DNA of 16,728 nt from Planctomycetota bacterium (GTDB taxonomy: Bacteria > Planctomycetota > PUPC01 > JABMSA01 > JAUWKK01). Shown in pieces: positions 1 through 5,895 of this stretch (positions are counted from its first letter, which is position 1; the number at the start of each line of letters is the position of its first letter). Position numbers and translations under genes: made by a program. The stretch is from the NCBI GenBank assembly GCA_030614245.1, contig JAUWKK010000018.1, positions 1 through 16,728 of the forward strand, given 5' to 3'. The notes under the pieces are model-generated. The model ran no database searches. It saw nothing but the letters and a program-made list of their open reading frames with translations, and was not told the DNA's origin.

Positions 1-41
1 CTTCAGAAGCCTTGGTACGCACTGAATCTACAGCTCGAAAG

Positions 42-68
42 ATTCTTCGTTGCTTCGCGCCTCAGAAT
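42..68. repeat. Short inverted repeat, dispersed-repeat type
   Basis: ATTCT at 42-46 and AGAAT at 64-68 can pair around a GC-rich centre. The text resembles a dispersed intergenic repeat that I recall from many bacterial genomes, with a TTCTTCG...CAGAATGACA core. It lies just downstream of the minus-strand BFN gene, so it could also act in transcript ending, but no T-run is visible. The rest of 1-100 shows no gene. Confidence 0.4.
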
Positions 69-100
69 GACAGAAAGTAGCGTTGCAGTATTAGGCGTTA

Positions 101-706
101 TCAGATGATGCTGTCGGGCTTCTTGCGGGGTGGCGGTGGCAGGATGGGGACGTGGCCTTCGGGTGAGTATTTCTCGGCTGCCGCCTTCACGACTGACTCT
201 GCGACATAGATCGGGGCCCCGGCCCGCACTGCCAGCGCCATCGCATCGCTCGGGCGGGAATCGACGCGGACGCTCCTCGAGTTGCGCTTGAGCTCGAGCT
301 TTCCGTAGAAAGTATTGCCCTCGATCTTGGTGATCGACACGCTGGCAAGCCTCCAGTCGAGGGCGTCGATAGTATCCTTGAGCAAGTCGTGCGTCATCGG
401 GCGGTCGGTACTGATACCGCGCAGGGCCAGGGCAATGGCCACCGCTTCTCTCCCGCCGATGAAGACGTAAAGTGCGATCTTGGGATCATCGCAATTGTCG
501 ACGAGTTCGACGGCGAACGCCTGCCCGCCGCCGACGGGAATGACCTTATGCACATACATCTGCACGAAAGCCGAGCGAGGCTCGGGCTTGCCGGTATCTG
601 AGATGGGACTGAAAGAACCCTGCGAGACGAGCGCACCGGCCGCTGCCAGCAGGACGAGCCCGAACCCGGCGGCAGTCAGCACCCAGCCTCGCAGGAATTC
701 CTTCAT
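101..706 (-). CDS. Membrane-anchored bifunctional-nuclease (BFN, DUF151) domain protein
   Basis: 201 residues. Residues about 50-180 carry the landmarks of the BFN/DUF151 family as I recall it: IGGREA (83-88), RPMTHDLL (102-109), FYGKL (133-137) and DSRPSDAMALA (149-159). Family members are described as having DNase and RNase activity; activity here is inferred only. Unlike the usual compact cytoplasmic forms, this protein has a charged N-terminus (K2, R6) followed by a hydrophobic stretch at about 8-28. This fits a signal anchor with the domain outside the cytoplasmic membrane. The C-terminus is Pro-rich and basic. Its ATG lies 19 nt after the stop of the upstream lipoprotein gene, so the two probably share a transcript. 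The ribosome site is only a weak GGGTGA. Confidence 0.82.
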   Translation of the reverse strand: MKEFLRGWVLTAAGFGLVLLAAAGALVSQGSFSPISDTGKPEPRSAFVQMYVHKVIPVGGGQAFAVELVDNCDDPKIALYVFIGGREAVAIALALRGISTDRPMTHDLLKDTIDALDWRLASVSITKIEGNTFYGKLELKRNSRSVRVDSRPSDAMALAVRAGAPIYVAESVVKAAAEKYSPEGHVPILPPPPRKKPDSII

Positions 707-725
707 CGCTTCACCCGTTCGCTTG

Positions 726-1442
726 TTACGGAGCGAGCGTCATCGCGAAGATATGCACGTCGAATTTGACCGGCAGCGTGATCGACTTGAGCTTAGACGA
801 GCCGTCCAGCTCGATCTTCTGCATCCAGATGCAGCAGGCCTTGTCTTCCGTGCCGGCCGGGATCAGACGCTTGTTGAACTTGGCGTAGACGACCTCTCCA
901 AAGGCGGGCTCGGCGCACCAATCGGTGAACTTGAGCGCGGCGGCTTTCTTGCCGCTGTTGTATTCCAGCTCAAGATTGACCTCCATATCGCCGTTGGTGG
1001 CCGTGCCGATGACGTATAGCGCCTTGTACTTGCCGGCCTTCACTTTGATGGTCTCGCCGTTGGCGGCGATGTTGTTCATCTGCTGTTTGTTGGGATCGGG
1101 CATCGCGAAAACGACCTTGGTCTTCCCGTCGGTGTAGGGTGTCTTCCCGTCCTTGGTCTTGGGCATTTCCCCCGGTTGGAAGCCGTCGCCGTAGCCGTCC
1201 AGGCCGCCGGTCTGATCGGCGCGCGCCTCGAAGCCGTTGTTGTTGAACATCTCCGTCAGGGCCACGCAGACGGTCTCTTTGGGCGGCTTGGGTTTGGGCT
1301 TGGCTGAATCAGGAGCCTTGGCCGGCGGGGGCACCTGCGCGACACCGATCGTCTCGTCTGATGTAATACATCCCGGCAAGATGGCCATTCCCCCGAGCAT
1401 CAGAGCCACGGCCATTATCACGGCAACGCTGTAATACTTCAT
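726..1442 (-). CDS. Lipoprotein with a C-terminal beta-sandwich-like domain, function unknown
   Basis: 238 residues. I chose the ATG at 1442 because GAGGAGG (1450-1456) lies 7 nt upstream of it; the ATG at 1448 is only 1 nt from that site. The N-terminus is a lipoprotein signal: hydrophobic residues 5-22, then ILPGC with Cys25 as the lipidation site. A Pro/Lys-rich linker follows (about 37-56). Residues 60-238 resemble, by eye, an exported jelly-roll-like module found near glycosidases and fucosidases (LDGYGDGF, then NNIAANGETIKV, YKALYVIGTATNG and FTDWC). Cys59, Cys176, Cys203 and Cys204 may matter for disulphides. It is the first gene of a two-gene unit with the BFN protein. I do not recognise a specific function; sugar or surface binding is a guess. 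Confidence 0.7.
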   Translation of the reverse strand: MKYYSVAVIMAVALMLGGMAILPGCITSDETIGVAQVPPPAKAPDSAKPKPKPPKETVCVALTEMFNNNGFEARADQTGGLDGYGDGFQPGEMPKTKDGKTPYTDGKTKVVFAMPDPNKQQMNNIAANGETIKVKAGKYKALYVIGTATNGDMEVNLELEYNSGKKAAALKFTDWCAEPAFGEVVYAKFNKRLIPAGTEDKACCIWMQKIELDGSSKLKSITLPVKFDVHIFAMTLAP

Positions 1443-1498
1443 TCTCATTCCTCCTCAAACATCGCCTACGAAAACAAAACCCTCAAGTACAATCCCTG

Positions 1499-1526
1499 AG
1501 TCTACAGCGTTCAGTGGAGAAGTCAA
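1499..1526 (-). promoter_or_regulatory. Sigma70-like promoter for the lipoprotein/BFN operon
   Basis: On the minus strand, TTGACT (1521-1526) is separated by 16 bp from TAGACT (1499-1504). The start would fall near 1492, giving a leader of about 50 nt before the ATG at 1442. The -35 box is near consensus and the -10 box matches 4 of 6. Confidence 0.5.
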
Positions 1527-1611
1527 CGAAAATTCCCGGTCATCCGTCACAGTTCGTAGCAGTTGCGTGTTTAGCCGGCCTGTGGGATACCCCGATCGAG
1601 ATGTCCTCCGC

Positions 1612-1747
1612 CCCACGGCCCGCCGTAGGCGGGGGCAGGCAGGCTGGGCCGTGGGCTATCCTATTCCGCCCTTTCAGGGCTTGTTCAATTTCCGGCTCTG
1701 GACCCACGGCGTTGCCGTGGGCTTTCCTAGTCCGCCCCTGACGGGGC
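1612..1747 (+). repeat. Hairpin-module array: nested A/C, B, A, D
   Basis: Modules in order: CCCACGGCC (1612-1620) pairs with GGCCGTGGG (1647-1655), an A arm pair whose loop holds a C-type hairpin; B GCCCTTTCAGGGC (1668-1680); A CCCACGGCGTTGCCGTGGG (1703-1721); D GCCCCTGACGGGGC (1734-1747). The linkers between modules also match those of the 8642-8857 array read on the other strand. No protein-coding role is likely; the open frames here are shadows of GC-rich palindromes. Confidence 0.85.
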
Positions 1748-1760
1748 TGCAATCCGCCGC

Positions 1761-1828
1761 GGGTGCCACGGTCAACCGTCCTTGGCCATGCCTCGTCCAC
1801 GTCCAAGCTCTGCTTCACGTGTCTACCC
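1761..1828 (+). repeat. Inverted-end element, copy 1 (68 bp)
   Basis: It starts GGGTGCCACG (1761-1770) and ends with CGTG (1818-1821) plus ACCC (1825-1828), so the ends can pair imperfectly. Inside are CACGGTCAACCGTC (1767-1780), 13 of 14 identical to 11620-11633, and CACGTCCAAGC (1798-1808), identical to 11662-11672, followed by a partner arm GCTT..ACGTG. Together with 11614-11692 this defines a dispersed element. It directly follows the hairpin array. Confidence 0.7.
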
Positions 1829-2199
1829 TGCCGTCGGCATTCTATGAATACGCCAAATACATGCCCTATCTCGGCATCCAGACCACCTTATCTGTGTTCA
1901 TCTGGTGCGCCAGGCAAAGTCTGGTGCGTCTGGCTGACTGAAAGGAGTCAGCGATGGTAATAGCTCGTTGGCCATGTAGTGCCTGCCCCCACCATAGGCG
2001 GGCTAAACACATACGAAGCCGGCCCGCAACATGCTACGGCCCGGCGGGACAACGCAGCCGGCTCGCATTATATAGTTGCATTGGCGTAAACGGGGCCAAA
2101 CACAGGCATGGGACTTTCGCTGCGCAATACCAGGAGCTCGAGGGCCCGCTGATTCCACGAAAGATAATGGATGAGCTCGGCATCGACTTCGGAAAATCG

Positions 2200-2228
2200 T
2201 TGAATTCTCCGGAAATTCCTGATATAGT
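2200..2228 (+). promoter_or_regulatory. Sigma70-like promoter for the 2288 operon
   Basis: TTGAAT (2200-2205), a 17-bp spacer, then TATAGT (2223-2228). Transcription would start near 2235, about 50 nt before the ATG at 2288. Confidence 0.5.
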
Positions 2229-2287
2229 CCTGCGTCGGCTCAGTTTACAGGGATGATTCGGGGCGCCCAGTTCGGGAGGGCCACGAC

Positions 2288-3028
2288 ATGGCCAGGAATC
2301 GCGGACCGGAGGAGTTCTTTGAAGCTTTTCGACAAGCGTCGCGGCCGAAGGCGACCCTTCCCCCAAAGACGGCTAAGGTGTCCAAGCGCACGAAAGTGGC
2401 GTCGCCTGTGAAAGCACAGCAGACAACAAGGCCGAAACCTGTCCGCAGTCACAGCTTGCGTGATGGCGACAAAGTCATCAATGTGCGGCAGTCCACCGTG
2501 GGCGTCGCCACAGTGACGGCGCTCTTGCTGGTGGGGCTCGCGATTCTAGTCGGGCGCGTGAGTGTAACGCACGGCAGCCGGAGCGAGCGATTGCCGCTTG
2601 CCATCGAAGAGTCCATGGACGATCAGCAACAGACACAAGAACGGCGGGAAGAGGCCACGGTGACGCGCACGAACCTGGGGAGCGATGCCAAGACATTGAG
2701 GAAGGCACCAGCCCGGCCGACGCCGCCGCGGCCGGACAGCCGTCTGCAAGGCCGGTATGAACTGCGGCTGATAACCTACAAGAATAGTCCGCGGATGGTC
2801 GAGCAGGCCGGGAAGCTGTTGGACTTCTTGAACAAGGACAGAAAGCTGCGGGCCGAGAAGGTGACGGCGGCCAAGCGTGTGATCGGCAGGATGCTTGTGG
2901 TAAACCTGGGGCCGTTTGAGTCGAGAGCCGACGCCAGGGCCAAACGCGTGCTTACGGCGGTCAATGCAATGAAGTATGAGATGAAGACGCCCTTCACAGG
3001 TGCGACGTTCTACAAGCTGAATCGCTGA
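2288..3028 (+). CDS. Single-TM protein with SPOR-like C-terminal domain
   Basis: 246 residues. The ATG at 2288 has GGGAGGG at 2274-2280, 7 nt upstream. Residues 1-65 are basic and Pro/Lys-rich, probably cytoplasmic. One membrane segment covers about 70-90. Residues 91-150 are a polar, low-complexity linker rich in Q, E, R and P. Residues about 155-246 (GRYELRLITY..., then MLVVNLGPFESRADARA) look like a SPOR-type fold: a beta strand, a helix with many K/R, then the LGPFxSRADA turn typical of SPOR repeats. SPOR domains bind denuded peptidoglycan at septa; whether that holds here is inference. It is followed after 21 nt by the DUF89 gene, probably in one operon. No specific gene name is recognised. 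Confidence 0.72.
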   Translation: MARNRGPEEFFEAFRQASRPKATLPPKTAKVSKRTKVASPVKAQQTTRPKPVRSHSLRDGDKVINVRQSTVGVATVTALLLVGLAILVGRVSVTHGSRSERLPLAIEESMDDQQQTQERREEATVTRTNLGSDAKTLRKAPARPTPPRPDSRLQGRYELRLITYKNSPRMVEQAGKLLDFLNKDRKLRAEKVTAAKRVIGRMLVVNLGPFESRADARAKRVLTAVNAMKYEMKTPFTGATFYKLNR

Positions 3029-3049
3029 CAGTATCAGAGGCCATCGACC

Positions 3050-3904
3050 GTGCTGACATATCCGGAGTGTATCCCCTGCATGTTCAAGCAGGCGCTGTCG
3101 ACGGCCCGGCGCGTAACTAATGACGATGAGACCATTCGAGGGGCTCTGATCGAGCTTGCGAAGTTCTTCGCTCGGCTACACGAGCAATGCTCGCCGGCGC
3201 AGTTCTCCTATAACGGCCTGATGGCCGTTCAGAGCTTCCTCGGAGTGGACGACCCGTACAAGGAGGAGAAGGACAGATTCAACAAGGCCATCCTTGAACT
3301 GGAAGGTCATCTGCAGGAGATGATCGACGAGAGCGACGATCCGCTCCACATGGCCGTTCGCCTCGCCGCTGCCGGCAATATGATCGATCTGGGCATCGTG
3401 TCGGATGTTAACATAGACGATCACATCCGCGCCGCACGCGAGACCGGGTTTGCCGTGGATGACTACGATCTGCTGCGGCAGAGGCTCGAGGATGCGGAGA
3501 CGATCCTTTATTTGCTCGACAATGCCGGAGAGATCGTCTTCGACAAGCTGCTGATCCGGCAGCTTACGGCGGATCACGTCGTCACGGCTGTCGTGCGCAA
3601 GACACCGATCCTGAACGACGTGACGATCGACGATGCCGTAGACGTGGGCGTCACCGATCTGTGCGAGGTGATCGACACGGGCTGCGACGTTTTCGGTGTC
3701 CCTGTCGAATTAGTTTCGCAGGAGTTTCTGCGGCGATTCGAGGCAGCCGACGTGCGGATCGCCAAGGGGCATGCGAACTTCGAGACGCTCGACGGCTGCG
3801 GCCGCGAGGTGTTTTTTCTACTCAAGGCCAAATGCCGGAGCGTGGCCGGCGAACTGGGAGTGAACCTGTACGACAGCGTGCTGAAGTGCCAGGCGGCTTC
3901 GTAG
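3050..3904 (+). CDS. DUF89 / ARMT1-like metal-dependent phosphatase family protein
   Basis: 284 residues, GTG start with AGAGG at 3036-3040. Family landmarks seen: Cys7 and Cys10 with Gln14 (CIPCMFKQ), AGN (108-110), DNAGE (157-161) with FD (164-165), K184/P186/ND (189-190), IAKGHANFETL (237-247) and LLKAKC (257-262). In this family the Asp-Asn pair, here D157/N158, coordinates a metal ion, and members dephosphorylate damaged or side-product sugar phosphates and related metabolites. The prokaryotic form with the N-terminal CxxC is the COG1578-like subgroup as I recall it. Exact substrate is unknown. It is complete and of normal length, lies 21 nt after the SPOR-like gene and 85 nt before the small basic protein gene. 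Confidence 0.88.
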   Translation: MLTYPECIPCMFKQALSTARRVTNDDETIRGALIELAKFFARLHEQCSPAQFSYNGLMAVQSFLGVDDPYKEEKDRFNKAILELEGHLQEMIDESDDPLHMAVRLAAAGNMIDLGIVSDVNIDDHIRAARETGFAVDDYDLLRQRLEDAETILYLLDNAGEIVFDKLLIRQLTADHVVTAVVRKTPILNDVTIDDAVDVGVTDLCEVIDTGCDVFGVPVELVSQEFLRRFEAADVRIAKGHANFETLDGCGREVFFLLKAKCRSVAGELGVNLYDSVLKCQAAS

Positions 3905-3939
3905 CGAAAAGACGGAGTTTCTCCCGAGGAACCTTCGGG

Positions 3940-3968
3940 CTGAACGCCAACTGTGAGACAACTATAGA
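3940..3968 (+). promoter_or_regulatory. Possible promoter for the small basic protein gene
   Basis: TATAGA (3963-3968) is a plausible -10 box. The -35 candidate CTGAAC (3940-3945) is weak, with a 17-bp spacer. A short hairpin CCCGA/TCGGG lies just upstream (3923-3939). The gene may instead be read from the upstream operon promoter. Confidence 0.28.
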
Positions 3969-3989
3969 AGATAAGAGAGGTCGAACGCA

Positions 3990-4223
3990 ATGTCTATCCA
4001 CCGCAGTTTGAAATCCAAGAACGTGCTGACGCGCAGCCGCAACGTGCTGTCGCGCACCGAGCGGATCGAGGCGCTGAAAAAAGCGGAGAAGTGGGCAGAA
4101 GGCAGGTCGGTCTTCGGGCTGCCGTCCGTTCGTGTGCAGCAGCCCAGAAAGAAGAAAGAACTGCCCGCTGAAGCCGTTGCCGCCCAGGAAGCCGAAGGGC
4201 CCGAAAGCAGTGGTAGCGAATAG
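3990..4223 (+). CDS. Small basic protein of the PVC superphylum
   Basis: 77 residues. The N-terminal part (MSIHRSLKSKNVLTRSRNVL, then SRTERIEALKKAEKWAEGRS and VFGLPSVRV) matches my memory of a single-copy small basic protein of Chlamydiae, Verrucomicrobia and Planctomycetes (TIGR04137, recalled not searched). Its role is unproven; its size, charge and conservation have suggested a ribosome link. Residues 1-55 are strongly basic; 56-77 form an acidic, Ala/Glu-rich tail that may be lineage-specific. GAGAGG lies about 10 nt upstream of the ATG. It follows the DUF89 gene and is closed by a GC-rich hairpin at 4256-4290. This is the best taxonomic marker in the window. Confidence 0.78.
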   Translation: MSIHRSLKSKNVLTRSRNVLSRTERIEALKKAEKWAEGRSVFGLPSVRVQQPRKKKELPAEAVAAQEAEGPESSGSE

Positions 4224-4255
4224 CCGGCGCCGGGTTACAACTGGATACATAAGAC

Positions 4256-4290
4256 ATCACCCCCAGACTTGAAAAGCTTCCGGGGGTGAT
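4256..4290 (+). terminator. Terminator-like hairpin after the small basic protein gene
   Basis: ATCACCCCC (4256-4264) and GGGGGTGAT (4282-4290) form a perfect 9-bp stem around a 17-nt loop, 32 nt after the stop codon. There is no clear T-run after it, so it may act as an RNA 3'-end stabiliser or a weak or bidirectional terminator. Confidence 0.55.
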
Positions 4291-4319
4291 GCTATATTAT
4301 GGTAAGGAAGCACTGGATT

Positions 4320-4385
4320 CAGTGATCAGTGTTCAGTGGCCAGTGTTCCGTATCATTGTTCTTGACTGCTTACTGATAACTGATA
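4320..4385 (+). repeat. Heptamer tandem repeats in inverted arrangement
   Basis: Four heptamers CAGTGAT, CAGTGTT, CAGTGGC, CAGTGTT run from 4320 to 4347. Two copies of ACTGATA follow at 4372-4385. The second set is largely complementary to the first: 4325-4337 can pair with 4373-4385 at 11 of 13 positions. The pattern recalls the short tandem repeats described in cyanobacteria. Confidence 0.7.
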
Positions 4386-4476
4386 CTAACAGGAGCGAGA
4401 TATGCTGAACATGCTGCCGCGAGCGGAGTGTTCTTTTCATGTCATTCTGCTCTCCGTAGTAACTCTGGCTTCTTCA

Positions 4477-4645
4477 GCCCTGCAAGGGCGTAGTATGACA
4501 GCCCACGGCAACGCCGTGGGAATGCTGCCTGCCTGCCCGCCGGCAGGCGGGTATGTTTACGTCGCCCTTTCGGGGCTGGATGCCTGTCCACCCATTCTGT
4601 CCCAGGGCGTTGCCCTGGGCTATTCTACTTCGCCCCTATGGGGGC
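4477..4645. repeat. Hairpin-module array, two halves in opposite orientation
   Basis: Minus-oriented half: B-like GCCCTGCAAGGGC (4477-4489) and A CCCACGGCAACGCCGTGGG (4502-4520). A C hairpin follows (GCCTGCC 4531-4537, GGCAGGC 4542-4548). Plus-oriented half: B variant GCCCTTTCGGGGC (4564-4576), A variant CCCAGGGCGTTGCCCTGGG (4601-4619) and D variant GCCCCTATGGGGGC (4632-4645). The A variant differs from A by one change in each arm that keeps the stem paired. Confidence 0.85.
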
Positions 4646-4787
4646 TTTATGAGCGCCAACCGCGTCCCGCTTGGCCGCTTGCCACTTGCCGTGGCGCCGT
4701 ATCGAGGACGCAGCCGGTCAGGAACTTTCAATGTATTCTGCTCAAGGTAGTAACTGCTTACCATATCATGCAAGGGGCCGTCAACTT

Positions 4788-5894
4788 ATGATCGCACGCC
4801 GCATGGAGCATATCGACGCCTCAGGGATACGCAAAGTCTTCGATAAGGCCGCGCAGCTCGAGGATCCGATCAACCTCAGCATCGGACAGCCCGACTTCAG
4901 CGTGCCCGAACCCGTCAAAGAGGCCGCAATTGATGCCATACGCAATGACTTCAATCGCTACACCGTCACGCAGGGAATCCCCGAACTGCACGACGCCATC
5001 CGGGCCCACCTGAAGCGAGTGAAGAGCTGCGAGCCCGAAGCGCTGCTCGTAACGTCGGGTGTCTCCGGTGGATTGCTGCTGGCCTTCCTGGTGCTCGTCG
5101 ATCCGGGCGACGAGGTGGCATTTCCCGATCCGTACTTCGTGATGTATAAGCATCTTGTGCGGCTGGCCGGCGGGGTGCCGAGGTATATCGATACATATCC
5201 GGACTTCCGGCTCCGCCGCGACGCGATCAATGCGGCGCTCAGCCCGAAGACGAAGCTGATAGTCATCAACTCGCCGGCTAATCCGACCGGCGCCGTCTAC
5301 AGCAGCGAGGAACTCGAACTGGTGGCCGAAATCGCCGCCGAACGCGGCCTGCTAGTCATCTCGGACGAGATATACGATCTATTCAGCTACGACGGCCCAT
5401 GCCCGAGCATGGCGCCGCTGTACGACAAGACACTCCTGCTCGGCGGGTTCAGCAAGTCGCACGCGATGACCGGCTGGCGGCTGGGCTATGCAGCCGGCCC
5501 GGCCGAGGTCGTCTCGCAGATGACTAAGCTGCAGCAGTTCAGTTTCGTGTGTGCGCCGTCGTTCGCGCAGAAGGCCGGGGTCGAGGCGCTCGGCGTCTCG
5601 ACGCAAGCCGGGGTCGATGAATACGGCACCAAGCTCGACGCTGTCTGTGATGGCCTGAAAGACTTTTTCGAGTTCACAAGGCCCGGCGGGGCGTTTTATG
5701 TCTTTCCCAAGGCTCCCTGGGGCACCGGGACGGAGTTCTGCGAGGCCGCGATCGAGAACAATCTCCTTATCATCCCGGGGAACGTCTTCTCGGAACGCGA
5801 CACACATTTCCGAATCGCTTACGCCGCGTCGATGGAGACGATAGAACGCGGGCTCGAAGTACTGAACCGTCTGGCCCGGCAAGGCCACGCGTGA
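4788..5894 (+). CDS. PLP-dependent aminotransferase, class I/II
   Basis: 368 residues from the ATG at 4788. AAGGGG (4772-4777) precedes it, and MIARRMEHIDASGIRKVF is the expected N-terminus for this subgroup. The frame stays open 39 codons further upstream, but that part is intergenic. Fold type I landmarks: NLSIGQPDF (29-37), NSPANPTG (161-168, N165), SDEIY (192-196, D193 and Y196), SKSHAMTGWRLGY (222-234, Lys223 as the Schiff-base lysine, R231) and HFRIAYA (340-346, R342 for the substrate carboxylate). These match the aspartate-aminotransferase family pattern. It would transfer an amino group from an amino acid to a 2-oxoacid in the cytoplasm; the substrate cannot be read from the sequence. 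It is somewhat short for the family but complete, and ends 1 bp from the convergent glycosidase gene. Confidence 0.92.
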   Translation: MIARRMEHIDASGIRKVFDKAAQLEDPINLSIGQPDFSVPEPVKEAAIDAIRNDFNRYTVTQGIPELHDAIRAHLKRVKSCEPEALLVTSGVSGGLLLAFLVLVDPGDEVAFPDPYFVMYKHLVRLAGGVPRYIDTYPDFRLRRDAINAALSPKTKLIVINSPANPTGAVYSSEELELVAEIAAERGLLVISDEIYDLFSYDGPCPSMAPLYDKTLLLGGFSKSHAMTGWRLGYAAGPAEVVSQMTKLQQFSFVCAPSFAQKAGVEALGVSTQAGVDEYGTKLDAVCDGLKDFFEFTRPGGAFYVFPKAPWGTGTEFCEAAIENNLLIIPGNVFSERDTHFRIAYAASMETIERGLEVLNRLARQGHA

Positions 5895-5895
5895 A

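Larger units (their letters stand above)
1443..2287. other. Divergent intergenic region, 845 bp, mostly repeats
   Basis: This lies between the minus-strand lipoprotein and the plus-strand SPOR-like gene. It holds the minus promoter, a hairpin-module array (1612-1747), an inverted-end element (1761-1828), a further C-like module (about 1984-2006, GCCTGCCCCCACCATAGGCG) and a plus promoter (2200-2228). An AAGGAG (1942-1947) sits 6 nt before ATG 1954, but the 100-codon frame behind it runs through repeat DNA and I do not call it a gene. Nothing else is recognised in 1829-1940 and 2010-2195. Confidence 0.6.
4291..4787. other. Intergenic region, 497 bp, heptamer repeats and hairpin modules
   Basis: It contains heptamer repeats (4320-4385), an array of A/B/C/D hairpins (4477-4645) and an imperfect direct repeat of about 30 nt that brackets the array (4435-4464 and 4726-4755, sharing ATTCTGCTC and GTAGTAACT). 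AGGAG (4391-4395) sits 6 nt before ATG 4402, and the 129-codon frame behind it runs through the hairpins; I treat it as doubtful. No clear promoter for the aminotransferase gene was found; TTGACT at 4362-4367 lacks a good -10. Confidence 0.55.

Noticed and set aside
1954..2256. 100-codon plus-strand frame with a good ribosome site
   Set aside because: It contains repeat-derived sequence, has no recognisable family, and overlaps the predicted promoter at 2200-2228. Kept as a finding only.
4402..4791. 129-codon plus-strand frame with a good ribosome site
   Set aside because: Most of it is hairpin repeats in two orientations, and it overlaps the aminotransferase start in another frame.
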